Of a DNA stretch of 7,875 nucleotides, positions 1 through 7,500 are shown piece after piece. The translations under genes were made by a program, and so were the position numbers. Source of the DNA: Bacteroidales bacterium UBA5206 (GTDB lineage Bacteria; Bacteroidota; Bacteroidia; Bacteroidales; Tenuifilaceae); NCBI GenBank assembly GCA_002412705.1, contig DHVO01000013.1:3325-11199 (forward strand), read 5' to 3'. Numbering within the stretch: the stretch's first letter is position 1; each line of letters starts with the position of its first letter. The notes under the pieces are model-generated. The model was not told the origin of the DNA, searched no databases, and was given only the letters and a program-made list of their open reading frames with translations.

Positions 1-975
1 AAGAACCGCAAAAGCGTAAATATTCCTAATGTAAGGATAAACCTTCCGTCGGTATCCGATAAGGATAGGCAGTTTGTAAAGTTTGCTATTGATAATAAGG
101 TTGATTTTATTGCCCACTCATTTGTGCGTAACAGCAACGATGTAAAGGAGATTAAGGCTCTAATTGATGAGCACAATAGCCCTATTAAGATTGTTGCAAA
201 AATAGAGAATCAGGAAGGGGTTGATAATATTGATGAGATTCTGGACCATACCTACGGCATTATGGTTGCTCGCGGCGATTTGGGTATTGAGATTCCAGCC
301 GAGCGTATTCCGGTTATCCAACGCAAGATTGTAAAGAAGTGCATTGAGGCCAAAAAGCCCGTAATCATTGCTACCCAAATGCTCCATACCATGATAGAGA
401 ACCCTAGGCCCACCCGTGCCGAGGTTAGCGACATTGCCAATGCAATCTATCAGCGTACCGATGCTATAATGCTTAGCGGCGAAACGGCCTACGGCCAGTA
501 TCCACTGGAGAGCGTTCAGCTTATGACCCGCGTTGCACAGGAGATTGAGCGTGTTCTGGATCCGGATGTAAATACCAATATTGTGCGAATTAACAATGAG
601 ATAACTGCTACTCTGGCTCGTTCGGCCGTAAGAGCCTGCACCTCGTTACCCATTAAGGCCATTGTTGTTGATAGCTTAACTGGGCGCACGGGTAGGTACT
701 TAGCCGCATTTAGGGGTAAGATTCCTGTTTACGCCATGTGCTACCGCGAGAATGTGATGCGCGAGTTGGCCCTGTCGTATGGTGTTCTGGCTGAGTACAT
801 GGAACCACGCGATTCCCGCGATGGATTCCTATCGCACACAATTACCCACATGGTTTCGCAAGGTCGCATTACCCTTGATGACATGGTGCTGGTAATTGGT
901 GGTAGTTTTGGCCCAAGCAATGGCGCTTCCTTTATGGAGATTAGCAAGGCTAGCGCTTTGGTGGTGAATAAGTAG
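1..975 (+). CDS. pyk: Pyruvate kinase, 5' end cut by window edge
   Basis: Cytosolic glycolytic enzyme that converts phosphoenolpyruvate and ADP to pyruvate and ATP. The frame is open from base 1 to the TAG at 973-975, giving 324 residues of a family usually near 470-490, so roughly the first third (start codon, first part of the barrel and most of the B domain) lies outside the window. The visible part begins at the return from the B domain into the TIM barrel. In window numbering, K67 of AKIENQEG is the catalytic lysine, E69 and D93 (ARGDLGIEIP) are the divalent-metal ligands, and T125 of ATQM is the active-site threonine. The signature MLSGETAYGQYP follows. The C-terminal domain runs from about residue 200 and contains a loop SLTGRT (225-230), which resembles the effector phosphate-binding loop of allosterically regulated pyruvate kinases; regulation by a sugar phosphate is therefore possible but unproven. 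No terminator is visible before the next gene, 12 bases downstream. Confidence 0.97.
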   Translation, partial: KNRKSVNIPNVRINLPSVSDKDRQFVKFAIDNKVDFIAHSFVRNSNDVKEIKALIDEHNSPIKIVAKIENQEGVDNIDEILDHTYGIMVARGDLGIEIPAERIPVIQRKIVKKCIEAKKPVIIATQMLHTMIENPRPTRAEVSDIANAIYQRTDAIMLSGETAYGQYPLESVQLMTRVAQEIERVLDPDVNTNIVRINNEITATLARSAVRACTSLPIKAIVVDSLTGRTGRYLAAFRGKIPVYAMCYRENVMRELALSYGVLAEYMEPRDSRDGFLSHTITHMVSQGRITLDDMVLVIGGSFGPSNGASFMEISKASALVVNK

Positions 976-979
976 TTGT

Positions 980-985
980 AGGAAG
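980..985 (+). promoter_or_regulatory. Possible ribosome binding site of the HEPN gene
   Basis: AGGAAG lies two bases upstream of the ATG at 988. It is a good Shine-Dalgarno match but unusually close to the start. The other genes whose starts are visible show no such sequence, as is common in Bacteroidota, so this could be chance or a trace of foreign origin. The ATG itself is well supported because the HEPN homology begins within the first ten residues. Confidence 0.35.
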
Positions 986-987
986 AT

Positions 988-1782
988 ATGACAGTCGCGA
1001 ATTTATATCTTGATATTGCGAAAGAAGATCTAAATGCATCTCGAATTTTGTTGAATAATCAATGCTATTCTCAAGCACTTTTTTACACAGAACAGTCTGT
1101 GGAAAAAATTTGTAAATACATAATTATCAAAGATGACATTATAGATGAAAGTAAATTGAAAAAAGAAGTGAGGCATAATTCGACAAAAATATTTGATATT
1201 TTAATTAAATATATTTTAGAGAAAAGAACTTCAGAACAATGTTTTAATGATACAAACATTGAATCTTTTTATGAAAACATTAAAGAGAGTAAAGAGTATT
1301 TTGTAAAACTTAGAAATGATAGTAAGTTAAAAGAAATAGGAGAAGAGAAGTTAGATGAATATGATCGAGAGTTATATTTTTATTCGAAATTGAACAAAAA
1401 CCTAAACACTGAATATGATTTTATGATTAATCAACCAGCAGAAGGTTTTCTTGAATTATTGAAAAAGATGAACTTGCTAGACAATGAGACTTTAACGGAA
1501 GTTGAATCAAGGTTAAATAATCCAGCAGAGAAGGACAGTTATTTGAATTTGATAAATAACATAATTAAAGATTTACCTAAATATCAAAATTTATTAATGG
1601 CTGTTATTACTTTGGCTACGATATTTTCGAATCATTGGGAGTCGACGAGATATCCATCTCAAATTGAAAAACTAAAACCAAGTGATTTGTATAATCAAGA
1701 AAAACCGCTTATTAAAAGGCTTGGGAATTTTCATAGACACATAGAAAATACAATAAATGAATTGGAAACGTTGAATATATAG
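988..1782 (+). CDS. AT-rich HEPN-domain protein with long internal insert
   Basis: Encodes 264 residues, predicted soluble, with no signal peptide or clear membrane segment. The N-terminus (about 6-48: YLDIAKEDLNASRILL, then YSQALFYTEQSVEKICKYII) matches the first two helices of HEPN domains such as PF05168. RHNSTKIFDIL (62-72) fits the 'GHdl.kLl.lL' segment. The late conserved piece NHWESTRYP (215-223) fits the 'aRYP' turn, and a final helix follows (about 236-262). Between about 75 and 205 lies an insert of some 130 charged, helical residues that ordinary HEPN proteins of 120-140 residues lack. The last helix contains R244-x4-H249 and R244-x6-H251, which fit the Rx4-6H spacing of HEPN ribonucleases; whether they are catalytic needs an alignment. 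No nucleotidyltransferase partner lies beside it. Base content is far lower in GC than the flanks (hand counts of two 60-base lines: 30% and 18%), which suggests transfer. HEPN family membership is fairly likely; function as toxin, defence RNase or other is unknown. Confidence 0.8.
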   Translation: MTVANLYLDIAKEDLNASRILLNNQCYSQALFYTEQSVEKICKYIIIKDDIIDESKLKKEVRHNSTKIFDILIKYILEKRTSEQCFNDTNIESFYENIKESKEYFVKLRNDSKLKEIGEEKLDEYDRELYFYSKLNKNLNTEYDFMINQPAEGFLELLKKMNLLDNETLTEVESRLNNPAEKDSYLNLINNIIKDLPKYQNLLMAVITLATIFSNHWESTRYPSQIEKLKPSDLYNQEKPLIKRLGNFHRHIENTINELETLNI

Positions 1783-1787
1783 TTTTG
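1780..1787 (+). promoter_or_regulatory. Candidate -7 element (TAnnTTTG) for the TPR gene
   Basis: TAGTTTTG matches the Bacteroidota -7 consensus TAnnTTTG exactly and overlaps the stop codon of the HEPN gene. A TTG at 1762-1764 could be the -33 element, but the spacing of 15 bases is shorter than the usual range of about 17-23. Transcription from here would leave a leader of about 50 bases before the ATG at 1843. A match of six fixed bases can occur by chance, so this is tentative. Confidence 0.3.
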
Positions 1788-1842
1788 TCACTAGTTCAGG
1801 TAGCACTTTTGCTTTACTAACCCCAAACACTAAGCTATTTCA

Positions 1843-3051
1843 ATGTCTAGATTTGCTCTGCTACTCCTTTTTTTAGCAACAACATGTACCCAAGTGTTCT
1901 CCCAGCGTATGCCGGAGCACTGGCATAGGTCGGTTGCCGCGTTTGAGAATGGCGAGCATAACCTTGCATTGGTTTATGTTGATTCTTGTCTTTCCAAGCG
2001 GCAAACCAACCCCGATTTCCTTTTGCTCAAAGGGCAAATTCTTTTTGCGACGGATAGCATAGACGCATCGTGGCAACTCTTTGCAAAAGCCGATGAGAAC
2101 CGTAAGGGATTTGGTGCTTTGTGGCTAGCTAAGGTTGAGGCAATAAAGGGCAATGCCGTTACTGCCACCGCTTTTCTGGAGCAGCACCTTTTATCGGCTT
2201 ATAGAATAAGCGAGAGTGCCATTGTAACCGATAAGGCTTTTGCTCCAATACTTGGCTCGGCTGAGTGGAAAACGCTTTGGCTAACCGATTGGTACAATAG
2301 CGCAGAGCGAACCGAATTTGAAGCCAGTTACCATATTGGCAAGGGTGAGTATGACCTTGCGCTTGATTTGCTTAACGAACGGCTTGCCCGAAAGAGCAAG
2401 CGCAGCTCCTACTTGGCACTCAGGGCACAGGCCTATTTGGGATTGCAGAGCTACAAAGCTGCTGCTGCCGATATAGAAGCTGCCATTCGCAAAAGCCGAA
2501 AAAGACATGAGTATAGGGCGTTATCGGCACAAATACTGCTAGCGCAGGGAAAGGGAAGGCAGGCTATGGAGCAGGCAGAAAAGGCTTTGGAGCTATCGGG
2601 AGGCGATCCTAAATACCTTGTTGTTAGGGCAGAGGCAAAGTTGCTACTAGGCGATAAAGAGGGTGCATATTCCGATTTTCAAACCTACCTGACCTATTAC
2701 CCAAAAGATTTTGGTGTACTTTATAGCTATGCAACGGTTGCCTTTGAGGTGCAGGCATATGTTAGCGCATTAAAGAGCATAAACCCATTAATAGCGCTGC
2801 AACCCCGAAATTCCGATTATTTAACCCTTAGAGGATTGTGCTACCAAAGGATTGGCAACGCTAAGCTAGCCATTGAGGATTTCTCACGGGTTCTTTCCAT
2901 TCGTCCGCTAAGCGCAGAGGTGTTAGTTAATCGAGCCAATGCCTACAGTTCTATTGGGGAAAAAGAGAAAGCCTGTTCCGACTTGAAACAGGCTTCCGAA
3001 TTAGGTCTATTCAAAGCTCAGGAGCTTTTCTATAATAGATGCAGGCGGTGA
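1843..3051 (+). CDS. Exported TPR-repeat protein
   Basis: Encodes 402 residues. A short signal peptide is clear: MSRF, then a hydrophobic run ALLLLFLATT, with probable type I cleavage after VFS (residue 20). The rest is built from helical tetratricopeptide repeats: about 24-57, 57-89, then 157-185, 189-220, 223-254, 256-287, 290-321, 324-355 and 358-389. The best units are 324-355 and 358-389, with the usual small residues and A-Y/G-x8-A pattern. The stretch 128-150 (AFAPILGSAEWKTLW) is a non-repeat linker. The end, KACSDLKQASELG followed by a basic tail with C400, resembles the closing repeat of many Bacteroidota TPR proteins, where two cysteines recur. TPR proteins act as protein-binding scaffolds; the partner cannot be told here. 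Likely periplasmic or outer-membrane associated. The start is supported by the signal peptide directly after the ATG. No Shine-Dalgarno is seen. Base composition returns to that of pyk (one 60-base line counted at 55% GC). Confidence 0.9.
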   Translation: MSRFALLLLFLATTCTQVFSQRMPEHWHRSVAAFENGEHNLALVYVDSCLSKRQTNPDFLLLKGQILFATDSIDASWQLFAKADENRKGFGALWLAKVEAIKGNAVTATAFLEQHLLSAYRISESAIVTDKAFAPILGSAEWKTLWLTDWYNSAERTEFEASYHIGKGEYDLALDLLNERLARKSKRSSYLALRAQAYLGLQSYKAAAADIEAAIRKSRKRHEYRALSAQILLAQGKGRQAMEQAEKALELSGGDPKYLVVRAEAKLLLGDKEGAYSDFQTYLTYYPKDFGVLYSYATVAFEVQAYVSALKSINPLIALQPRNSDYLTLRGLCYQRIGNAKLAIEDFSRVLSIRPLSAEVLVNRANAYSSIGEKEKACSDLKQASELGLFKAQELFYNRCRR

Positions 3052-3065
3052 GGTTGTTTAGTTTG

Positions 3066-3197
3066 GTTACATGTTACGAGTTACCGTGGAAGAGTTTTAG
3101 TGTGTGGTGTTTAGTGTTTTGTTAGTCTAAAATCTCTCATCTAACGTCTAACATCTTTCTCTTTTAACCTTTAACCTTTAACCTTTTACATCTAAAG
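3066..3197. repeat. Heptamer-periodic intergenic repeat region
   Basis: The spacer between two convergent genes is mostly a string of degenerate 7-base units in four blocks. Block 1 is GTTACAT GTTACGA GTTACCG (3066-3086). Block 2 is TTTAGTG TGTGGTG TTTAGTG plus a weak fourth unit (3096-3123). Block 3 is TCTAAAA TCTCTCA TCTAACG TCTAACA TCTTTCT (3126-3160). Block 4 is three exact TTTAACC copies (3163-3183), then TTTTACA and TCTAAAG up to 3197. At each block boundary the 7-base phase slips by two bases. The region resembles the short tandemly repeated heptanucleotides known from heterocystous cyanobacteria. No ORF and no classical hairpin-plus-T terminator is visible. GGTT-rich bases near 3052-3070 could pair loosely with the AACC units, so a terminator role at the convergent gene ends is possible but unproven. 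Confidence 0.75.
3163..3183. repeat. Three exact tandem copies of TTTAACC
   Basis: The most regular block of the larger heptamer region: three perfect 7-base copies in a row, ending 16 bases from the stop codon of the minus-strand thioredoxin gene. Copy number in such perfect short repeats can vary by replication slippage, so this block could be a strain marker. Confidence 0.9.
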
Positions 3198-3199
3198 AT

Positions 3200-4543
3200 T
3201 TACTCCTTAAAAACTCTTTTCAGCTTGGCCTCAATCTGTTTTGCGTTGGATGGTTTGGATATCACCTGCAGCTTATCGTTAAGCATATAGAACTTAGGGG
3301 TTTCATCAACATGGTAAATCTTGAGTAGCTTGCTGTTGCCATCATCGGGTTCAATGGCGTTTATCCAATGGGCATTGTGCTCCTTTATCACCTTTTCCCA
3401 AAGGCTTCGCTCTTCGTCAATGTTTATAGCAATAACCTCAAAGCCCTTGTCCTTGTACTTTTCGTAAACTTTTACAACCAATGGAAGTTCCTCTATGCAA
3501 TGGGGGCACCACGACGACCAGAACATTATTAGCTTGTACTTTGCACTTACCTTCGATAGCTTAAGTCTGTCCCCTTTCAATGATTGGAACTTAAAATTGG
3601 GAGCTGTATCGCCAACCCACAATCCATCGGCAGTTCTTTCCATAGGTGTTATCTCTGGAAAGTTCACCCCATTCAAATAGTGTTCGGTTTGCAGGTAGCC
3701 AGAATCATAAAACCCATCTTTTAGGGATTCTCTAAACGTTGTGGCCACTTCATGGCTTATGTCCTTATTAAAAAGTGCGGCTATACCTGCAATAAAGGCG
3801 CTGTCCTGTTGCTCTTTATCCAGCTCATCGTTCATTAAAAGCTCTGCATATCCCCATAATCGGGAAAGGAGGCTAGCAGTTGAAGTTAGCCTATTGTCGG
3901 TTAAATCGATATTATCCCACCACTGTTGTAGCTTGGTTGCTTTGGCTTGGGAATTATCTAGAATTGGAGGGGTAACTGGTGTTACATCAAGAAAAATAAG
4001 CTTTGAAGCAAGTAAGCTTCTGTTGGCCGATGCTAGTGTTTTAACCTCTTCGGCATAGGTGTTTTCAACCCTATACTTTTCGGCTGAGAGGACTGAGTGA
4101 AACATGCTACCCTCCGAGTAAAAATCCAGTAGTGAGTTAATGTGCCATGTTTGCTGCTTGTAGCGCTTTTTCTGTTTCACAAAAGCTTGGAATACCTTGT
4201 TCTCCTCCGATTCTATTACCTTTAGGCTATCTTCGGGTGCAAAAACAACTGTTTTAACCTTTACGGAGGGTTCATTGGCAATAAGAATATCGAATGCGGC
4301 ATTTTTACCTACAACTACTTTGTAAACGCCCTCTTGGTGGTATTGTGGTAGGCTAAAAAAGAACTCACCTTGTGATTTTTGCCAAGTAGAATCAACAAAA
4401 ACGGTTTTTTCTCCATGGTAAATGTAAAGTTTGGCCAGAGGGGAGAAGCTCTGCTCCACAGTGATATGAATATTTGTTTGGGCCAATAGGCTATGTGATG
4501 CCCAGGTAAGTATTAGCAGGAGTATGGATGCTTTAGTTTTCAT
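3200..4543 (-). CDS. Exported TlpA/ResA-like thioredoxin with CPHC active site
   Basis: Encodes 447 residues. The signal peptide (1-21, hydrophobic ILLLILTWASHSLLA) is probably cut after A21, placing the protein in the periplasm or cell envelope. Residues about 22-300 are a poorly recognisable region: a beta-rich start (about 22-110) that may correspond to the DUF4369-like N-terminus common in Bacteroidota thioredoxins, then a mostly helical middle. The C-terminal thioredoxin domain (about 308-445) opens with VGDTAPNFKFQSLKG and carries W345-C346-P347-H348-C349 followed by EELP. The cis-proline is P416 in DETPKFYML. Both redox cysteines are present, so thiol-disulfide exchange on envelope proteins is expected. 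The CPHC dipeptide is that of DsbA rather than the CxPC usual in TlpA/ResA. The gene starts 11 bases after the stop of the upstream sensor kinase on the same strand, so the two are probably co-transcribed; no Shine-Dalgarno precedes the ATG. Substrate unknown. Confidence 0.92.
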   Translation of the reverse strand: MKTKASILLLILTWASHSLLAQTNIHITVEQSFSPLAKLYIYHGEKTVFVDSTWQKSQGEFFFSLPQYHQEGVYKVVVGKNAAFDILIANEPSVKVKTVVFAPEDSLKVIESEENKVFQAFVKQKKRYKQQTWHINSLLDFYSEGSMFHSVLSAEKYRVENTYAEEVKTLASANRSLLASKLIFLDVTPVTPPILDNSQAKATKLQQWWDNIDLTDNRLTSTASLLSRLWGYAELLMNDELDKEQQDSAFIAGIAALFNKDISHEVATTFRESLKDGFYDSGYLQTEHYLNGVNFPEITPMERTADGLWVGDTAPNFKFQSLKGDRLKLSKVSAKYKLIMFWSSWCPHCIEELPLVVKVYEKYKDKGFEVIAINIDEERSLWEKVIKEHNAHWINAIEPDDGNSKLLKIYHVDETPKFYMLNDKLQVISKPSNAKQIEAKLKRVFKE

Positions 4544-4554
4544 ATACGGATTTT

Positions 4555-7500
4555 TTACTTTTCAAGGTATTTCCAAATCTTATCTTTTAGTTCCAGCGGA
4601 TTAAACGGTTTAAGCACATAATCGTTCATTCCTATGTCGAAAAGTTTTTTTTGCACATCTTGCATTGCCGATGCAGTTAGGGCTACAATAGGCGTTTTGC
4701 GGCGCTTGTTATCGGTTAAGCCGCGTATTTTTTCTGTTGCCACATAGCCATCCATAACGGGCATTTCCAAATCCATTAGAATAAGGTCGTAGGTTGATTT
4801 GCTGTGTAAATCCAGGGCAACTTGTCCGTTCTCGGCATGGTCCACTTTTAATCCCCACTTGGTTAGGAACTTTTCGGCAATAATCTTATTTATCTCATTA
4901 TCCTCAACTAGAAGTATTCGGTGTGCTTTGGAAAAATCCTTGGCTACGTTCTGTGCTTCGGGTTTTGTTTCGTTCAGCGTGTCGTGCTTCACCTTAAAGG
5001 TAAGGCTAAAAAAGAACTTGCTACCAGCATTGGGCTGACTCTCAACCTGTATGCTGCCGCCTTGCAGCATAACTAATCTTTGCGAAATGGCTAAGCCGAG
5101 GCCTGTTCCTCCAAATTTCCTGGAGGTATCGCGGTGTGCCTGCGTAAACTCCTGGAATATGTAGCTCTGGCGTTCTTTGGAAATTCCTATTCCTGTATCG
5201 GTAACCGAGAAGTAGATAGTTGCGGTTGATTTTGTTCTTTTCACCAGTTTCAAGCGGAGGGCTACCTCTCCTGAATCGGTGAACTTTATGGCGTTACCAA
5301 TAAGGTTGGTTATAACTTGGTTAAGCCTAACTCTGTCGCCAACAATAAGGTTTGGCACATCGGGTTCAATCTCGGCACGTACACCAATACCTTTTTGCGT
5401 AGCAATGCTCCTAAAGCTATTAATAAGGTTTACGGCCAGTTGTTTAACGTTAAACTCCTCCTTTATTAGCTCCACCTTTCCTGCTTCAATTTTGCTAAAG
5501 TCAAGGATATCGTTTAAAAGGGTAAGTAGATTCTCGGCCGAGAACTTTAGGGTACGTAGATTCTCTGTCTGCTCTGGCTTGGGCTCTTCCTGTAGCAGTA
5601 TGTTGGCCATTCCAATAACCGCATTCATTGGCGTTCTAATCTCGTGGCTCATGGTGGACAGGAACTGCTCCTTTGTTTTACTTGCCTCCTCGGCTTGTTC
5701 CTTTGCCCTAATAAGCTCAATTTCTTGCTGCTTGCGGTCGGTAATGTCAACCATCACACCCATATATCGCGATAGCTTCCCGTTGCTAAAAATGGCATTT
5801 ATGTGGGTTAGGGCAGGGAATAACCTGCCGTTGCTACACTTGGCGTCGAGTTCCATGATGGGCAAGTCACTTTGCCCTTTGCATACCGAGAGCGTGGTAA
5901 CCAGCTTCTTCTTGTGTGCTGTATCAAATAGTTCCTCTATTTTTATGCCTTCGGTTAGCTGTTTTTGGTTGTATCCTAGATATTTAAGAAGGTAGTTGTT
6001 GGCAAAAGTAATGTTGCGTCCAGCATTGGCCTCAAATACCATTTCGGGTAACAGCTCCGATAGCTGGCGAAAACGCTGCTCCGATACCTTTATTGTGTCC
6101 TCGGCCAGCTTGCGTTCGTAACCAGATGATATGATATAGCAAACGCTCTGTAGCAGTTCCTTGTCGCCATCGGTTATTGTTTTGCTATATGAGTCGAATG
6201 TGAAGCCGATAAACCCAAATCGGTGGTTCCCCCCAATTAGTGGGTAGATGTAGCTGCTTTCATTGGTTTCTGTGTTGGAGCTAAGCTTAAGTAGATTCTG
6301 AAGCAGGGTATTGTTGTGGTGCGAGAAGAGTCCAGTGGGTTCAACCCCTTTGCTTGATGTGGGGTAGGTAACCACTTTGGGGAGCTTTAGTGTTTTTTTA
6401 CTCCTGTTCCATTCAACCTTAAGCTTGGTAGATATGCCACCAAGGAGATCCTCGTATAGAAATACACTTTTTATTCCAGTGTATGTTCCAATAAGGTTAA
6501 GGGTTTGCGATATTTTCTCCTGAAAGTTGGATAGGCTATTAAAGGTGTACGATATATCGGATATGATTTTTTGCCGCTCTAGGCTTCGGGCAATGTGGTA
6601 CTCTGCTAGCTTGCGTTGGGTAATATCGCTCATCACAACCAGCATACACTCGGTGTCCCTTATGTTAACAGTTTCCGCAGAGAATAGGCATGTTATTGGA
6701 TCTTTCCCTTTGGGGTTAATCTTTACCTCTATGTCGGTTAGCTTCCCTTTGTTTCTTACCTCCTTAATAAGAGCCTCTCTGTCCCCAATGTTCTCGAATA
6801 TTCCCAAATCGGCCGATGTTTTACCAATAATATCGGAGTACTGAAGCCCTGTTGCATTAGTAAATGCTTCGTTAACATCAATGTATAAGCCCTGATCTAG
6901 GGTGCTTATGGTCATCATAACGGAGCTTGACTGAAAAGCTTTAGAGAACTTCTCTTCCGATAGCCGCACTTCCCTTTCGGCCTCAATGCGTTCCGATATA
7001 TCCTGCGAAATGGCGTAAACAACGTTTTGGTTACTCCACTTTCCTTTAACAAACCGTATCTCAACGGGTATATACCTTTTTTTTGATGTGGATATAGATG
7101 TGGTAATGGTTTCTCTTGAGCCCTCAAAGGCCATTTTTATTAGCTGGTTAACCAGTGGGCGGTCTTTATCGTGGCATAGTGAGTGGAACGATTTTAGCAT
7201 CATCTCATGCTCCAGAAATCCAAGCCTGCTAATAACTGAGTTGTTGGCATGTATTATATTCCCGTTAGGGTTTAAAATACATATTAGATCCTCAAGGTTG
7301 TTAACAAGGGTTCTAAAGTTTTGCTCCTCCTCGGTAAGCTTCTCTTCGGCTTCTTTTTGCGATGTGATATCGTAGCAGGAGTCTAAAAGGGCGGGTTTGC
7401 CGTTCCACTCTATTACCGATACGTTGGACTTTAGCCAGCGGGTTTCCCCTTCAAAGGTAGATATTCTAAAGGTGTAGGAGTTCGATCGCTTTTGTGTTAT

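Noticed and set aside
903..910. TAGTTTTG inside pyk as a promoter for the HEPN gene
   Set aside because: It matches TAnnTTTG, but the nearest suitable TTG is 25 bases away and the site lies in conserved coding sequence; six fixed bases are easily matched by chance.
124..975. GTG at 124 as the start of a short pyruvate kinase
   Set aside because: The frame is open to base 1 and the upstream 41 codons encode conserved pyruvate kinase sequence (NIPNVRINLPSVSDKD, then FIAHSF), so the gene continues beyond the window.
973..1800. Near-direct repeats TAGTTGTAGG (973-982) and TAGTTCAGG (1792-1800) flanking the HEPN islet as a target-site duplication
   Set aside because: The match is short and imperfect (one substitution and one gap), and there is no transposase, integrase or terminal inverted repeat.
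1843..1905. Lipoprotein signal in the TPR protein (ATTC in LATTC)
   Set aside because: The residue before the cysteine is T, not G/A/S, and the hydrophobic core continues to a good type I cleavage site after VFS.
3066..3197. CRISPR array or telomere-like element in the convergent spacer
   Set aside because: Repeat units are only 7 bases, have no spacers, and change identity between blocks; nothing fits a CRISPR repeat or a chromosome end.
3741..4058. Plus-strand open frame opposite the thioredoxin gene
   Set aside because: It is a shadow of a well-supported minus-strand gene with signal peptide and active-site motif; composition is Ser/Leu-rich with no domain.
5279..5995. Long plus-strand open frame (238 codons) opposite the sensor kinase
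   Set aside because: It is antisense to the conserved PAS4/HisKA/HATPase coding region, its protein is a low-complexity Ser/Leu/Arg mix with no recognisable domain, and no promoter or ribosome site precedes it.
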